Positions 14,008 to 14,995 of a stretch of DNA of 14,995 nt are shown here, piece after piece. Position 1 is the first letter of the stretch, and each line of letters starts with the position of its first letter. The stretch spans positions 1 to 14,995 of the forward strand of contig JAGOUF010000012.1 in assembly GCA_018061385.1 (NCBI GenBank), in the 5' to 3' direction. Under the pieces are notes generated by a model. It was not told where the DNA came from. It saw only the letters and a program-made list of their open reading frames with translations, and made no database searches. Origin of the DNA: Chitinophagaceae bacterium (lineage in GTDB: Bacteria > Bacteroidota > Bacteroidia > Chitinophagales > Chitinophagaceae). A program made the translations under genes and the position numbers.

Positions 14008-14934
14008 CTACTCCACACTTAAATAAGGAGCAATTTTATTAAACACTTCGTTGGTTATAAATACAATCTTTTTTATATCTGCAACTGTAGAATATCCTCC
14101 ATATTTGGTACGATAAATTACAATTGCTTTAGCAATACTTTTATCAATGTATGGATGAACACTTAAATCATAATCAGTTGCAGTATTGATGTTGATTTTT
14201 CGCAACTCAATCGTCTTAATCTGTAAGTATGGTAGAATGGCATTGTAAATAGAATCAACCATTCCATAGGTTTCTTTAATTTGTTGAACAGAAATAAAAC
14301 CACCCAGCTTTTCTCTGTAGTTAACAATTTTATAAGGCAAACTTGTGCCAATATTGGGCAATGCTTTAAAATCGTAGGGTGTTGCTAAATTTATATCAAC
14401 TACCAATGGTTTATTGTATGTATTGGTTGAATTGTTGTTGTAAGGTTTACCACCTGACGCAACTCTTGTATCAGCAATTTTTATATATGGAATCAATCTA
14501 TCTGCTTCATCTTTTCTCAAGCCCCAAATTTTTCTTATATCTTCTGCATTTTTAAACTTTCCCCCTTTACTTCTATAATTAATAATTGTTTGAATGGTTT
14601 TGGCTCTTAACCCCAATTTTAGCCAACCTTCTTCAGAAATAGTATTTGGATCAAACAAAAAAAGAGTGCCTTTTATGGGCTCGTTTGTATTGTACTTAGA
14701 AGAATTGTTGTAACCATTATCAGCATTACTATACTCCTTTTTATTCTCTTTATTGCTATTGGTGGTGAGTTCAGCAATTTGATGAACTATGGTTGAATCC
14801 GCTTTTTGAGGCAGCTGCTTTACTCCATAAAATTTTGGCAACACAGTAAAAGCTACCAATAAAAATAAAATTACAAAAACAGCAATTCTATCTTTTGCAG
14901 TAAACGTAAAATAGTCTTTGATGATTTTCTTCAT
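14008..14934 (-). CDS. Membrane-anchored protein with three helix-hairpin-helix units (308 aa)
   Basis: The start is taken at the ATG at 14934 (MKKIIKDYFTFTAKDR). An in-frame ATG at 14967 would add 11 hydrophobic residues. Residues 16-36 form one membrane helix (RIAVFVILFLLVAFTVL), with a low-complexity Asn/Ser/Tyr linker to about residue 88. Three ComEA-like helix-hairpin-helix units follow: 95-152 (FDPNTISEEGWLKLGL...IINYRSKGGKFKNAEDI), 179-237 (DINLATPYDFKALPNIG...IVNYREKLGGF) and 247-305 (ININTATDYDLSVHPYI...IVIYRTKYGGYSTVADI). The family binds DNA without sequence preference, and ComEA works in DNA uptake. Here the predicted topology puts the units outside the inner membrane. Only the middle unit keeps the classic hairpin Gly (NIG), so DNA binding by the others is uncertain. 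It converges on the repeat-protein gene, 106 nt away. Confidence 0.85.
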   Translation of the reverse strand: MKKIIKDYFTFTAKDRIAVFVILFLLVAFTVLPKFYGVKQLPQKADSTIVHQIAELTTNSNKENKKEYSNADNGYNNSSKYNTNEPIKGTLFLFDPNTISEEGWLKLGLRAKTIQTIINYRSKGGKFKNAEDIRKIWGLRKDEADRLIPYIKIADTRVASGGKPYNNNSTNTYNKPLVVDINLATPYDFKALPNIGTSLPYKIVNYREKLGGFISVQQIKETYGMVDSIYNAILPYLQIKTIELRKININTATDYDLSVHPYIDKSIAKAIVIYRTKYGGYSTVADIKKIVFITNEVFNKIAPYLSVE

Positions 14935-14995
14935 AAAATAAATTTTTCTGAACAAAAAGAGCATCATTAAGCAATTGAAGCAAATAAAACACCTC

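Overview
The window is AT-rich, gene-dense chromosomal DNA from a member of the Bacteroidota, most likely a Chitinophagaceae-like lineage (the family is inferred, not proven). The signs are: a secreted protein ending in a type IX secretion (T9SS) sorting domain; the long, insert-containing form of IspG; TAnnTTTG promoter boxes of the Bacteroidota sigma factor, with almost no Shine-Dalgarno sequences; and secreted proteins whose N-terminal domains are typical of this phylum. There is no phage, transposase, CRISPR array, tRNA or rRNA. Twelve protein genes are supported.

Left part (1-8614, all minus strand). Reading in the direction of transcription, a probable operon runs ispG (isoprenoid synthesis, MEP pathway), a lipoprotein of unknown function, nadB (L-aspartate oxidase, NAD synthesis) and an LpxL/HtrB-type lipid A acyltransferase. 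After it come an MsbA-like ABC exporter with its own promoter, a small predicted outer-membrane beta-barrel with its own promoter and a clear intrinsic terminator, and a 65-residue small protein. The acyltransferase, exporter and outer-membrane protein make this an envelope-flavoured neighbourhood.

Middle (8693-10774). A secreted serine-hydrolase-like protein on the plus strand diverges from ispG. It converges on an acyl-CoA dehydrogenase gene on the minus strand, which has a good terminator and a structured leader.

Right part (10967-14934). Two plus-strand genes separated by 1 nt encode a T9SS cargo protein and a 732-residue secreted protein with 22 repeats of about 23 residues (predicted beta-solenoid, receptor-L/leucine-rich-repeat-like). 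They converge on a minus-strand gene for a membrane-anchored protein with three helix-hairpin-helix units.

The most notable signals are a short palindromic element sitting in frame inside nadB; two -7 boxes placed back to back on opposite strands between the acyl-CoA dehydrogenase and the T9SS cargo gene; a 10-bp stem-loop in the dehydrogenase leader; and fresh 69-bp duplications in the repeat gene. No clearly new defence or mobile system is visible.
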